Part shown: positions 35,081 through 43,761 of the stretch, one piece after another
Numbering within the stretch: position 1 is the first letter of the stretch
Layout of the letters: every line of letters starts with the position of its first letter
Assembly: GCA_013177805.1 (NCBI GenBank)
Contig: JABLXU010000033.1
Span: 1 to 64,000, forward strand
Length of the DNA: 64,000 bases
Direction of reading: 5' to 3'
From: Candidatus Omnitrophota bacterium
GTDB taxonomy: Bacteria > Hinthialibacterota > Hinthialibacteria > Hinthialibacterales > Hinthialibacteraceae
The notes under the pieces: model-generated
Databases searched by the model: none
What the model saw: only the letters and a program-made list of their open reading frames with translations
Told to the model about the DNA's origin: nothing
Program-made: the position numbers and the translations under genes

Positions 35081-36778
35081 TTACTTCAATTCCCACGGGG
35101 CCCAGAAGTCGCCCTGGGCGCGGCGGCCGAATTTCAACGGTGGGCCGCCCAGCTCGAACGCCCCAAGATCGGGGGCCTTGCCCATGTAATCGTCATTGAA
35201 ACCGGGAATCACCTCGCCCGCGTCGATGACCGGATTGGGGACCGTAACCACCGGGTCGGTGATCTCGATGGTCCTGCCACCCTTTTGGAACGGCACACGT
35301 CCCCATTGGATTTTCGTCGTGCTGGCGGCGGGATACCATTCCAACCCATAGGAGTGGATATAAGCCGGCTTGCCGCGCGCGCCATGCGGCTCACGGGCGG
35401 CGCCCCGGTCCATCCCGGTGAAGAGGTCGTAGTCATAATCGCCGGGGGGATCGGCGGGCGTGGAGGAGGTCAACCGGCCCGGGCAGTCGAATATGTTGTT
35501 GCGCGTGACCGTGTTGGGATTGATATGGCCGCTGAAGACATGAAAGGCGCCTTTCGGTTGGAGCGCGGTGTTGTGGAACACGAAACGCCGACCGCCGCCG
35601 AACTCATCCCGCTCGCCCACTTTGATCAGGCTGCCGCCCAGGGGATTCTGGTGCGTCCAGCGGCTCTTGCCGAAGACATTGCAGAAAATATAAAGTGGGC
35701 CTTTCGAGGTGCAGGCGGTGGCGATGTGCTGATACGTGAGAAACAAGTAGTTGCCCCAGATGCGCACATTCTGATTCGCGCCTTCGCTCTCGATGGCGTC
35801 ATCCCAGACGTGGCTGATGATGTTGCCGTAAATGTCCGAATCGCGGTTGGGGCTGCCTTCGTAACTGAAATTGGAGCCGCCGCCGATGCCGTCGTTATAG
35901 CCATGGTCCTCCGTCGAACGGATTTCGTTGTACCGGATCACGTTCCCGCCGCAGGAGTTGATCAACGAGATGCCTTGCGGGCCCGAGGGATGGCCGGTTT
36001 CCCAATCGTTGGACGCGCCGCGCGGATCCTCGATCAGGTTGCGTTGCAGAGTCAGGCGGCCGGCCCCGCGTTCAGCGTAAATGGCGCTGTCCATGTTGCC
36101 TTCGTTGCCGTAGGAAACCGGCCCCCCGATCCGCCCCCAGAAGGTGATCCGGCAATCCTCGATGACGACGTCATGACGGCCGGCTTTGATGAGAATCCCA
36201 TGCCGGGCGGCGTTGCGCGATTCAATGCCGCGCACGATGACATAATCGGCGTCGATCACCACCGACGCGTCTTCCGCGTTCATCATGTCGAGGGTGGCTT
36301 TCGCGCCGGCCGCGGGTTGGATCAAGTGGTAGGCGTCCGGTGTTCCTGACTGGGTGATCACCAGGGGCTCGCGCGAAACACCGTCCGCCAACGTTGTAAT
36401 CCGGCCGATGGGATACTGGTCGCTCCGGGTTTTCGACAGAAGAGTGACGGTCTCGCCGCCACACGTCAATTCAATCTCATACGCCGTGTCGGGCTTCAGA
36501 TTCACCAGGCTTCCCCGGTATTCCCGGTCGCGGGGATCGTAGACCAGGCCAAGCGCCTTGCGCCAGGCCTCCGCGCCGGCTGCCCGGAACCGGACCGCGC
36601 AGCCGCCGGGATCGTCATGCCGGTAGTATATTCCAATGCATTCATAGGTTGGAACCGCGTTGGGATTGGCCTCTTCGGGAATGGCCACGGGAATCAAACC
36701 GAATGCGATACCGGAAATCACGGACAACCAAAACAATTGCGTCCATTGAAAAATACGAAGGGATTGCGTTTGCGGCAT
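35081..36778 (-). CDS. Secreted right-handed beta-helix protein (pectate-lyase-like fold)
   Basis: The 565-residue protein has a signal peptide (about residues 1-32). A short fibronectin-III-like segment comes first (LKPDTAYEIELTCGG, about 93-107), followed by a long parallel beta-helix region with Asn/Gly-rich turns such as VIRYNEIRSTEDHGYNDG and DIYGNIISHVWDDAIESEG. This pattern is typical of polysaccharide lyases, epimerases and other carbohydrate-binding beta-helices; no specific catalytic motif is clear. It ends 35 bases from the convergent AlgJ-like gene. A lyase or surface-glycan role fits the neighbouring deacetylase and acylation genes. Confidence 0.8.
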   Translation of the reverse strand: MPQTQSLRIFQWTQLFWLSVISGIAFGLIPVAIPEEANPNAVPTYECIGIYYRHDDPGGCAVRFRAAGAEAWRKALGLVYDPRDREYRGSLVNLKPDTAYEIELTCGGETVTLLSKTRSDQYPIGRITTLADGVSREPLVITQSGTPDAYHLIQPAAGAKATLDMMNAEDASVVIDADYVIVRGIESRNAARHGILIKAGRHDVVIEDCRITFWGRIGGPVSYGNEGNMDSAIYAERGAGRLTLQRNLIEDPRGASNDWETGHPSGPQGISLINSCGGNVIRYNEIRSTEDHGYNDGIGGGSNFSYEGSPNRDSDIYGNIISHVWDDAIESEGANQNVRIWGNYLFLTYQHIATACTSKGPLYIFCNVFGKSRWTHQNPLGGSLIKVGERDEFGGGRRFVFHNTALQPKGAFHVFSGHINPNTVTRNNIFDCPGRLTSSTPADPPGDYDYDLFTGMDRGAAREPHGARGKPAYIHSYGLEWYPAASTTKIQWGRVPFQKGGRTIEITDPVVTVPNPVIDAGEVIPGFNDDYMGKAPDLGAFELGGPPLKFGRRAQGDFWAPWELK

Positions 36779-36868
36779 GAATGATTACCCCTCTGCGATC
36801 TTGGTTGGTGACGGTAATGTGCTTTCCCTCGGTCCGGCCCTGGCGCATTTCCCCTGATGTTTTCAGAG

Positions 36869-37804
36869 TCACGCGGCCACCTGCTCCCGCAGTTCTCTGA
36901 AACAGCAAGCGCTCAATTGTTGATCCCTGACATATTGGAACGTCATTTCGAGCATTTTCATTTGGGGATCGAATGCGTGAAGCGACCAGGGATGCCAGAT
37001 CAAGGTTACATGAGGCTTCTTGTCCGCCACGGCTTTGTCGATGAATATACGGTTGACGGCGAATTCTTCTTCGGGACGGGACAGAAAACCCGCGGGGATG
37101 GCTTCGGGCATCGCGGGAGGCCACAGAGTGAGACGGCGGGGCCCCATCTTGTTGTTGTTTTTCAGCAGGTTCTCATGCCAGCCGTGCCCGGGAAGTTCCC
37201 ACAAGTCTGGAAATCCTTCTCTTTCATAACGAAACGGTTCGATGAGCAAAGCAGGAAGAGAAAAGTCCGGCCCCCACAGCCAGCTGCTGGTGTAGGTATA
37301 TCCGGCTTCCTCGATCAGGCCCAACACCTCCGGCGCGTTGCGGAATCCATCCTCGAATCCGCAGGCGGGCCGCAATCCCAGGCAGGGCTTTTCGAATATG
37401 TTTTCAATGATCTCCTTGCTTTTGAAGATCTCCACCCGTTTTTCCGGCAAACTTATGGCCGGGCCGCAGATGGGATTATCCTTTAACATCCGGTGGGAAT
37501 ATGTATGCGAAGCCACTTCGAAGAGTGGATCATCCAACAATCCCCGGTATTCCTCCGCGTTCGCCTCCAGCGTTTTCCCAGTAATGAAAAACGTCGCGGG
37601 CATGGCAAATTTCTTGTGGACTTCAACGATTTTCCGGACCGCGGCCAGGCAATTCGGTGATTCCGTGTCATAGGCTGCCACATACCGGGTGGCCGCTACC
37701 GGGGTTGGCGTCTCCGCGGAGTCGCGCGTCCCGGAATACGCGCTCATGGCCATCGTGCTCAATCCAACGGAATGAAGAAACCTTCGGCGTGAAAGGGTGG
37801 ACAT
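36869..37804 (-). CDS. Tat-exported polysaccharide deacetylase (NodB-like)
   Basis: The 311-residue protein begins with a twin-arginine signal (TLSRRRFLHSVG), followed by a short hydrophobic stretch and a cleavage-like AYSG region. NodB-domain motifs are present: AAYDTESPN (catalytic-site Asp), ATFFITGKTLE and ASHTYSHRML with the metal-binding His pair. The C-terminal TLIWHPWSLH resembles the family's final His motif. It removes N- or O-acyl groups from polysaccharides such as chitin-like polymers, peptidoglycan or xylan. Export in folded state suggests a metal loaded in the cytoplasm. It lies 33 bases after the upstream propeller gene and before the beta-helix gene, on the same strand. Confidence 0.88.
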   Translation of the reverse strand: MSTLSRRRFLHSVGLSTMAMSAYSGTRDSAETPTPVAATRYVAAYDTESPNCLAAVRKIVEVHKKFAMPATFFITGKTLEANAEEYRGLLDDPLFEVASHTYSHRMLKDNPICGPAISLPEKRVEIFKSKEIIENIFEKPCLGLRPACGFEDGFRNAPEVLGLIEEAGYTYTSSWLWGPDFSLPALLIEPFRYEREGFPDLWELPGHGWHENLLKNNNKMGPRRLTLWPPAMPEAIPAGFLSRPEEEFAVNRIFIDKAVADKKPHVTLIWHPWSLHAFDPQMKMLEMTFQYVRDQQLSACCFRELREQVAA

Positions 37805-37837
37805 AATAACTCCTTTGTCGTGATAACCTGCGCATGA

Positions 37838-39274
37838 TCATTCAAACATCAACCAATCAACGATGCCCGTAATGAGAGACGGCCATCGTGGAGGCAAATC
37901 CAACTGCATGAGAAACATCTGGCTCTCGCCTGCGTTCAGGCCCCAGTTGTCGGCCCAAACGATTTTGCTGCCATCGCGGGTGATCGCCGCGTGAGTCTCT
38001 TCCCAATAGGATCCCGTGGTATTGTGTTGTTTGGCCATGTAATACACACTGGGTTCGGCCTGGTCCAGCCGGGCCAGGACCATCGACCGGTCCAGCCAAT
38101 TTTGTTCCGGCAAGCCTGGCTCGATGGTCGTGGAAATCAATGCGTATCCCGGGTAGTTGCATGATATATGCACGCCGCTTTGCAATCCTTGGGGGGAATT
38201 ACTGCTGTAAAAAAGCCGGATGATGGGGATAATACCCGAGGACGCGTAATCGCTGGCAACCAATACAGGTTGCGTGGTCCATTCAAGCGGGATCATATCC
38301 ACGTAATCTGTGCGGCTGTTCTGCATCACGATCACTTCGCGGCCGTCCGCGCCCAAACCCACATCCGAATGCGCAGTGTCGTAAGCCAGCTGGTGGAAGC
38401 GGGTAAGTTCCCGGTTGGCCAGAGTCAGCCCCTTCGTATGGCCCGTGTTCCCTGGATCGCCCCCGATAATCACAAAGTTGCCCTGCCATGACATGCCCAC
38501 CCAGTCGATCACCCGTTCCGTCTCGGGCAGAGGATACACTCCCGGTACGGTGTCGGTTTCCCGGTCCCAAGTGAATAAATACAATGGCAAATACTCAGCC
38601 CGGTCATCCCCTTGCAGCATGAAAACCCAATAACGGAAATCCTGAGAGGCTTCGCCTTCTTCCTGAGTGGTGATCCGGTAAACGGGTGAATCCCGGATAA
38701 CCGGCCCGACAACCGGGTCGGACGTGAAATCTTTGATTACGGTTTGCTCTCCCGTGAGAACCTCCACGGTGACGATCCGATACTCCTGAATCCCCCACAA
38801 ACGATGGGGATCGCTGGCATCCCACCGGGGTTCCTGAATATCCAGGTCCAGAACCCGGTTGGCTTCCTGGTTGTAGGGCACCGCACCGGTGCGGTAGACG
38901 AGGAAACCCCCGTCCTCATTGAGGAGAACGATCAGGGATTGATCGGCATTGAACGGATCGAAGCGGGAGTATTCATGCCGGCCGTTGATCCCGTCCGCGA
39001 CAGTCACCCGGGTTTGGAGTGTACCGAAACGCGGATCCCAAAAGGGTTCGCCGATGCCGGGCAAAGGCGCGTCAACCAACGGGAAGGCGGGATTGATCTC
39101 CGCGAGGGGATTAGGAACCTGGATGAACGAAAATGAATCTGGATAAGGAAGCGGTTGCGCCAAAGTTACCAGCGGTGCCAGGAGTAACAACCAAATCCAC
39201 ACCCCGGTTGACAATCGCGAAAAGTGGGGCGGATCACAAAACGGTATCCGGAAAATATGAAGATGGGGTAACAT
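37838..39274 (-). CDS. Secreted beta-propeller-like hypothetical protein
   Basis: ATG 39274 with GGGAG upstream gives 478 residues and places a signal peptide (core STGVWIWLLLLAPLVTLA) near the N-terminus; the longer frame to 39406 would bury it and is rejected. Repeated strand motifs such as RFDPFNADQSLIVLLNEDGG, VIDWVGMSWQGNFVIIGGD and HAAITRDGSKIVWADN suggest a six- or seven-bladed propeller like oligogalacturonate-lyase or TolB-type proteins. No certain active-site residues are visible. It precedes the deacetylase and beta-helix genes on the same strand, so the three form a probable secreted carbohydrate-processing set. Confidence 0.7.
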   Translation of the reverse strand: MLPHLHIFRIPFCDPPHFSRLSTGVWIWLLLLAPLVTLAQPLPYPDSFSFIQVPNPLAEINPAFPLVDAPLPGIGEPFWDPRFGTLQTRVTVADGINGRHEYSRFDPFNADQSLIVLLNEDGGFLVYRTGAVPYNQEANRVLDLDIQEPRWDASDPHRLWGIQEYRIVTVEVLTGEQTVIKDFTSDPVVGPVIRDSPVYRITTQEEGEASQDFRYWVFMLQGDDRAEYLPLYLFTWDRETDTVPGVYPLPETERVIDWVGMSWQGNFVIIGGDPGNTGHTKGLTLANRELTRFHQLAYDTAHSDVGLGADGREVIVMQNSRTDYVDMIPLEWTTQPVLVASDYASSGIIPIIRLFYSSNSPQGLQSGVHISCNYPGYALISTTIEPGLPEQNWLDRSMVLARLDQAEPSVYYMAKQHNTTGSYWEETHAAITRDGSKIVWADNWGLNAGESQMFLMQLDLPPRWPSLITGIVDWLMFE

Positions 39275-39456
39275 GAGGTTGCTCCCGAAAAAAGGGATGT
39301 CAAATCCGTTCAGCCAAGTGCTCCCATTATATAAGGTTTCATAACGGAAGTATGTCCAGGGAAAAGAAATGTCGACTTCACCGCCTTCTGACGGTGGAGT
39401 ATCCATCGGACCACTTGATTATAAGACCGTATTCAAAATCCCCCTGGGAATGGGCA

Positions 39457-39484
39457 TCTTAACTGCGCGGTCTTAACTGCGCGG
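39457..39484. repeat. 14-bp perfect tandem duplication
   Basis: TCTTAACTGCGCGG occurs at 39457-39470 and again at 39471-39484. It lies in the 396-base gap 39275-39670 between the propeller gene and the tRNA, in which I see no other feature. Confidence 0.92.
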
Positions 39485-39670
39485 TAAGCATTCACACCTT
39501 GATCACTATCTCGAACGGCAATACGACTAACCGATTCTATTTTACAAGCGTCCATTAGTTATGCGGGCTTATGAGGAGGGCTTTATGAGGGATTAAAGGG
39601 CCTATCTGGCTCCCATTGAGGAGACAGTATTTCGCGGATGGTTCATTTGGCGAGGTTATTGTAGAGGATA

Positions 39671-39743
39671 TGGAGCGCAAGGGATTCGAACCCTCGACCC
39701 CTACCTTGCGAAGGTAGTGCTCTCCCAGCTGAGCTAGCGCCCC
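39671..39743 (-). tRNA. tRNA-Ala (anticodon CGC)
   Basis: Read on the minus strand, GGGGCGC pairs with GCGCTCC in a seven-pair acceptor stem (one G-U), followed by discriminator A. A D-arm GCTC...GAGC, an anticodon stem CTACC/GGTAG with loop TTCGCAA (anticodon CGC) and a T-arm with GTTCGAATC are all present. CCA is not encoded. Confidence 0.96.
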
Positions 39744-39957
39744 GCTATACACCACAAAAGACGTTACAAGTATAAGCACGCTTTTCCAATTCGAGAAGTC
39801 CCCCAATCACCCGATCCCATAAAAATCCTTCCGTGCCGATGACATTCCCGCAAGGCCTTTAAAATCGGGTGGCTCAGTAGAAATCCGCCTGATGGCTTGT
39901 CTTCCAGGATCCTCACCTCTTATTCGAAGAGTTGTTTTCACTTTCCGGAGTAATCCC

Positions 39958-39985
39958 TTCGGAGGTGTTGGCACTCTAGTATAAT
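39958..39985 (+). promoter_or_regulatory. Weak candidate promoter in the gap before maf
   Basis: TATAAT (39980-39985) is a perfect -10, with only a poor -35 (TTCGGA, 16 bases upstream). It lies in the 372-base gap 39744-40115, which otherwise shows a direct transition from tRNA to maf and no further recognisable element. Confidence 0.3.
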
Positions 39986-40115
39986 GAAGTGAGTCAAGCC
40001 TTCAGGGAGATCAGAAACTTTCGATTTTTTGATACAATACACTTGAGCGGACAGGACGCGAGAGAGGACGAAACGCGTGCCGGGGACCACGTGCGGCACG
40101 TTGGATGAATGGCCA

Positions 40116-40766
40116 ATGAGCGAAGAACCTATTGGAAATCCGAAAAAAATATTGGCGGAACAGATCGCGGGCATCGTATTGGCCAGTGAGTCCCCCCGGC
40201 GGAAAATGCTTTTGGAAAAATTGAATATTGCGTTTCAAGTAGTGCCCAGCCGGTTGGCAGAACTGCCCCCCATGGGGGAGCGGCCCAACAGCTACGCGGC
40301 CCGCATGGCGTTGGAGAAAGCCGTGAAAGTGGGACACTTTTATCCCGATCACTTAGTGATCGGAGCCGACACGGTGGTGGCCATCCATGACACGATTTTG
40401 GGTAAACCCAAGTCACACAGCGAAGCGGTCCTCATGCTCAGCCGCTTGTCCGGCCAAGTGCATGAGGTCTGGACGGGGATCTGTGTCTATCACGCGCGAT
40501 CCGGGACGGAAATTGTCAAGGCGGTCTCCACGCAGGTCCGATTTCGCGAGTTGACCCAGGAGGAAATCGATTCCTATGTCCAATCCGGAGAACCGATGGA
40601 CAAGGCCGGGGCGTATGCCATTCAAGGCCGGGGCAAATCTTTGGTGAGGGATTTGAAGGGATCGTATCATAATGTGATCGGGTTGCCGACGATGGAACTG
40701 GGCCGAATCTTGGAACAGATCGGTGTGCCCATCGATTCCAAATCGATCGACTCCCCTTGTGACTAA
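40116..40766 (+). CDS. maf: Maf-family nucleotide pyrophosphatase
   Basis: The ATG at 40116 gives 216 residues; a GTG at 40077 would add 13 unlikely residues. Family signatures are VLASESPRRKMLLEKL near the N-terminus, VIGADTVVAIHDTILGKP in the middle and DKAGAYAIQGRG towards the C-terminus. Maf proteins hydrolyse non-canonical or modified nucleoside triphosphates (dTTP/UTP or methylated forms) to monophosphates, cleansing the pool, and affect septation. The gene is followed at 68 bases by a bifunctional nuclease gene. Confidence 0.92.
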   Translation: MSEEPIGNPKKILAEQIAGIVLASESPRRKMLLEKLNIAFQVVPSRLAELPPMGERPNSYAARMALEKAVKVGHFYPDHLVIGADTVVAIHDTILGKPKSHSEAVLMLSRLSGQVHEVWTGICVYHARSGTEIVKAVSTQVRFRELTQEEIDSYVQSGEPMDKAGAYAIQGRGKSLVRDLKGSYHNVIGLPTMELGRILEQIGVPIDSKSIDSPCD

Positions 40767-40834
40767 CCACACCGGAATCCCGGGGAGTGAGAGGAAGCCG
40801 GAACGCAAAGGAACATTTCGAGAAGGACATGTCA

Positions 40835-41227
40835 ATGATCGAGATGGAATTTTACGAATTGAGGCTGGACGAAACCGGAGCCGATCAGATCATCATTCTC
40901 AAAGAAAAACACGGCCATCGCATGATGCCGATCGTGATCGGATATTATGAAGCGCAATCGATCCATCTGGCCTTAAACGATATTCACATCCAACGACCAC
41001 TAACTCATGATTTATCAGTGAATATCGTTGAAGCGTTAGGGGCCCGGATGGAACGTGTGGTGGTGAACGATTTGCGCGACTCGACCTTCTATGCCCGCAT
41101 TTATTTCAAGCAAAACGGGGGCCAAGTGGATGTGGATTCCCGCCCCAGTGACGCGATTGCCCTCGCCATCCGGACCAATACGCCCATTTATGTCGCGAAA
41201 GAGGTCCTCGACCAGGTGGCCAAGTAG
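40835..41227 (+). CDS. DUF151 bifunctional nuclease family protein
   Basis: The ATG at 40835, seven bases after AAGGA, gives 130 residues. The family core is clear: HGHRMMPIVIGYYEAQSI, a middle V..L..RMERVVVNDL..TFYARI block, and the C-terminal RPSDAIALAIRTNTPIYVA. Proteins of this family act on single-stranded DNA and RNA in plants and are widespread, mostly uncharacterised, in bacteria. No signal peptide or partner domain (such as a UVR domain) is attached. It probably shares a transcript with maf. Confidence 0.88.
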   Translation: MIEMEFYELRLDETGADQIIILKEKHGHRMMPIVIGYYEAQSIHLALNDIHIQRPLTHDLSVNIVEALGARMERVVVNDLRDSTFYARIYFKQNGGQVDVDSRPSDAIALAIRTNTPIYVAKEVLDQVAK

Positions 41228-41320
41228 CGGCACGGTTTAAAAAAACCATCAAAGACGCCACAATTTTGTTACAATCTGTTGTCACCACCCGCGGTTATGA
41301 TCCGTATAGGTTGATACCAT

Positions 41321-41350
41321 ACTTTCTATTGCGCGACTTTCTATTGTGCG
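41321..41350. repeat. 15-bp tandem duplication (one mismatch)
   Basis: ACTTTCTATTGCGCG (41321-41335) is followed by ACTTTCTATTGTGCG (41336-41350), in the 292-base gap between the nuclease gene and the small gene at 41520. Nothing else stands out in the gap. Confidence 0.88.
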
Positions 41351-41519
41351 GCTAGTGCACGGCTTGACCGGCCCCATCCATGGAGGATCCAAAAGCGGTT
41401 ATTCTTGTATCCGGCCGCAAAATGGAATAAGCTATGGTTGGATTGACGACTTCTAGAGAAACTCGGTGAGCCTTATGCCCCAGAAAAGCCCTAATCAAAA
41501 ACAAAGGGGGTGGTTCGAA

Positions 41520-41828
41520 ATGAAGACCGAGAAAAACTATGAAGGACAAATCCAAGTCCAGGTGACCAAACGCCTCCCCAAGAAAGATCTCTACAGCATT
41601 GTCCAGCAATTTGTGAACCAGAAACTCACCTTCGCGGTATCCAAACACGCCACGGAGTATGAAATCTGGAGGCAGATCCTTCCTGGGGATCAACCGCGCG
41701 TCAAAAACCGCAAAGAAGGCATGACGCCCGCCGGTGTCATCTCCCAGGATGAGGATCTCGCCCGGCGCAACTTTGTCTGCATTTGGGACAAGGGAAAACC
41801 GGTTTACGGCAATCTGGACAAAATCTAA
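41520..41828 (+). CDS. Small hypothetical protein
   Basis: ATG 41520 stands behind AGGGGGTGG and gives 102 residues; GTG 41466 or ATG 41475 would add 18 or 15 mostly polar residues. The protein is charged and soluble, with no signal peptide, cysteine motif or recognised domain. A helix pattern KRLPKKDLYSIVQQFVNQKL and the late FVCIWDKGKPVYGN are the most distinctive parts. It converges on the O-antigen-ligase-like gene 40 bases downstream. I cannot assign a function. Confidence 0.65.
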   Translation: MKTEKNYEGQIQVQVTKRLPKKDLYSIVQQFVNQKLTFAVSKHATEYEIWRQILPGDQPRVKNRKEGMTPAGVISQDEDLARRNFVCIWDKGKPVYGNLDKI

Positions 41829-41867
41829 ACGGCCCTTCAGATGGTATCGCCGGGCCGCACGGTGGAG

Positions 41868-43280
41868 TCACTTGTCAAGGCTTTGTACTTGCGAGGGGGG
41901 GAGGTAGTCATGCTGTGCAAGCATCATCCCAATCCCGAGAATCACCCCCAGATAAGCCGCGGTGCGCATTTGGGCAAACATGGGGGCGAACATCTGCGCC
42001 GCGCAGAAGGCAATGAAACTGCAATAAATTCCTTTCGAGAGCACCCGCAAAAAGGGATCGCGCAAAACCTCGTTCTGGCGATGCAACCGGCGCAGAAACG
42101 CAAAATGAACGAGCAGGTAAGGAAAGAGCCCGAAAGCGCCCATTTTCACCGCCACCCATAAAAACGTGTTATGCACCCCCAGCAGATTCGTCCGGGAAAG
42201 CCAGATTTCCATGGGCATCACGCCTCCCAGCCCGATCCCGAAAAGGGGATTCTTCCGTATGCAGATCAGCGCGTTTTGCCATTCCACCAACCGGTAATTG
42301 GCGCTGCTTTCCTTTGTCGGTTGCACGATGGATTGGACGCGCAGGGAAACCGCCGTCCACTGATCGGTAATCGTGATCAGGCCCATCAGCATCACCGCCG
42401 CCAATCCGCTGAACAAGATCAACCGGAAGCGCGATTTCCGTCCTTGAATCCAGAACAACGCCACGAATCCAGCCAGAATGGCGATATAGTATGCCCGTTT
42501 GTATGAGACCAACAGGCTGAAGAACACCACCGGCGAGAGTGCCGTGAAGATCCATTTCCCCGGAAAACGCACCCGCTCGACCAGAAACGCGGCGAGAATC
42601 AGGAGGTAGGTGACAAACATCAGCGAATCGGCCCAATCGGTGAATATGGCCCGGATTTTCCACTTGATTTGCAGCCCTTGCCCCGCCGTGAAGAGATACA
42701 CGCCTTCCCCCGCTTTCAGCGCCACCGCGGCGAGCAGGATGGTCAGGAAGATCAGGAGGGATTCTTTCGTCCGAAGCAAATTGACTGTCAGGTAATAAGC
42801 CACGAACAAATGCATCAACCGCCGGGGTTCGAAAAGCAGCGCGGGATCTTTGTAGTAAATCAGGCAGGTGATATATCCCACCACGCAGGCCGCTCCAAAC
42901 CAGGCCAGCGCGAAATCGAGCCGGGTGCCATATACCACTCCCCGCTGCTGCAAAAAGGTAATCAGGGCCAGGAGGAGCAGGGCCGCCTCGAAAATATTGA
43001 GACCCAGATAAGGCAAGGATATCTTGTAGATGGTTTGTTCCAACTGCTCGTTAACCAGCAAAACATCTTCCGTGAACAAAGATTCGATGCCGAAAATCAA
43101 CGCGAAGGCAATATCCGGCCGGGCGACAAGAATCACTCCGGACACGACGCCGCCCGCCACCATCAAAGCGGAATCGGGTGGGCTGGCGATTCCCGCCACC
43201 GTCAACAACGCGGCGCCCCCGGCCATCAGCCAGAGGGGCGTTTTTTCGCTGCGTCCCCACGCTTCGGTGAATTCACGCAT
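41868..43280 (-). CDS. O-antigen ligase-like (Wzy/WaaL family) membrane protein
   Basis: The 470-residue protein has about ten to twelve hydrophobic helices and one long periplasmic loop near residues 315-360 (QSIVQPTKESSANYRLVEW...ALICIRKNPLFGIGLGG). The RxxLWxxAL..I..NPLFGIG pattern at the end of that loop is the core of the O-antigen ligase/polymerase family. Such proteins join or polymerise undecaprenyl-linked polysaccharides, or glycosylate proteins, on the periplasmic side. The ATG at 43280 overlaps the end of the TPR gene by eight bases, so the two are translated together. It could act on the polysaccharide acylated by the 30.8-35.0 kb module. Confidence 0.85.
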   Translation of the reverse strand: MREFTEAWGRSEKTPLWLMAGGAALLTVAGIASPPDSALMVAGGVVSGVILVARPDIAFALIFGIESLFTEDVLLVNEQLEQTIYKISLPYLGLNIFEAALLLLALITFLQQRGVVYGTRLDFALAWFGAACVVGYITCLIYYKDPALLFEPRRLMHLFVAYYLTVNLLRTKESLLIFLTILLAAVALKAGEGVYLFTAGQGLQIKWKIRAIFTDWADSLMFVTYLLILAAFLVERVRFPGKWIFTALSPVVFFSLLVSYKRAYYIAILAGFVALFWIQGRKSRFRLILFSGLAAVMLMGLITITDQWTAVSLRVQSIVQPTKESSANYRLVEWQNALICIRKNPLFGIGLGGVMPMEIWLSRTNLLGVHNTFLWVAVKMGAFGLFPYLLVHFAFLRRLHRQNEVLRDPFLRVLSKGIYCSFIAFCAAQMFAPMFAQMRTAAYLGVILGIGMMLAQHDYLPPSQVQSLDK

Positions 43281-43593
43281 CCAAGGATTCCAAAAAGTCC
43301 TGCATTTCGGTTACCGCGTGCGAATCATTGCCGCGCCGCGCCGCCTCGATACCTTCGCGCAGCCGTACGGCGGCTTCGTCCCGCCGCCCTTCTTCATTCA
43401 GGTATTGCCCCGCCATGAAATAGGCGGCGGTGTAATCTGGATGCTTCCGGATCACTTCCTCCAATTCGTCCAGGGCCCGGTCCACAAGCCCCTGTTTCTT
43501 GTATTCCAAAGCCAGGGCATAGCGGGCGAAGGCGTCTTCCGGATCGTCCTGGACCAATTGGAGCAACGTATGCAAACGGGACGTGTCACTCAT
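43273..43593 (-). CDS. Short TPR-repeat protein
   Basis: The ATG at 43593 gives 106 residues; the much longer frame extending to 44598 is antisense to the histidine kinase and is not used. Two to three tetratricopeptide-like helical hairpins are visible (DAFARYALALEYKKQGLVDR, AAYFMAGQYLNEEGRRDEA), separated by the usual 34-residue period. There is no signal peptide or membrane helix. Its stop overlaps the start of the O-antigen-ligase-like gene, suggesting a cytoplasmic partner for that system. TPR proteins mediate protein contacts; no partner can be named. Confidence 0.85.
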   Translation of the reverse strand: MSDTSRLHTLLQLVQDDPEDAFARYALALEYKKQGLVDRALDELEEVIRKHPDYTAAYFMAGQYLNEEGRRDEAAVRLREGIEAARRGNDSHAVTEMQDFLESLDA

Positions 43594-43761
43594 TGACCAA
43601 GCCTGCCATTCAGAATATTCCAGATGGAAAAAGCATGCCACGAAGCGCATGGCAATCAAGCCGGGACAACGATTCAATCCCCACCGGTTGAAAAATGATC
43701 GATTGTCTTCGTCTCCCCCTGTTAGTAGAATATCACCAGCGACGCAAGAGAGGGGATTCTC

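Noticed and set aside
35285-36349. A 354-codon plus-strand frame opposite the beta-helix gene.
   Set aside because: Antisense shadow rich in Ala, Val and Asp, without motifs; the minus-strand protein has a signal peptide and repeats.
39555-39806. An 83-codon minus-strand frame over the tRNA.
   Set aside because: Its translation (GALAQLGEHYLRKVG and so on) is the well-known spurious product of a tRNA-Ala sequence.
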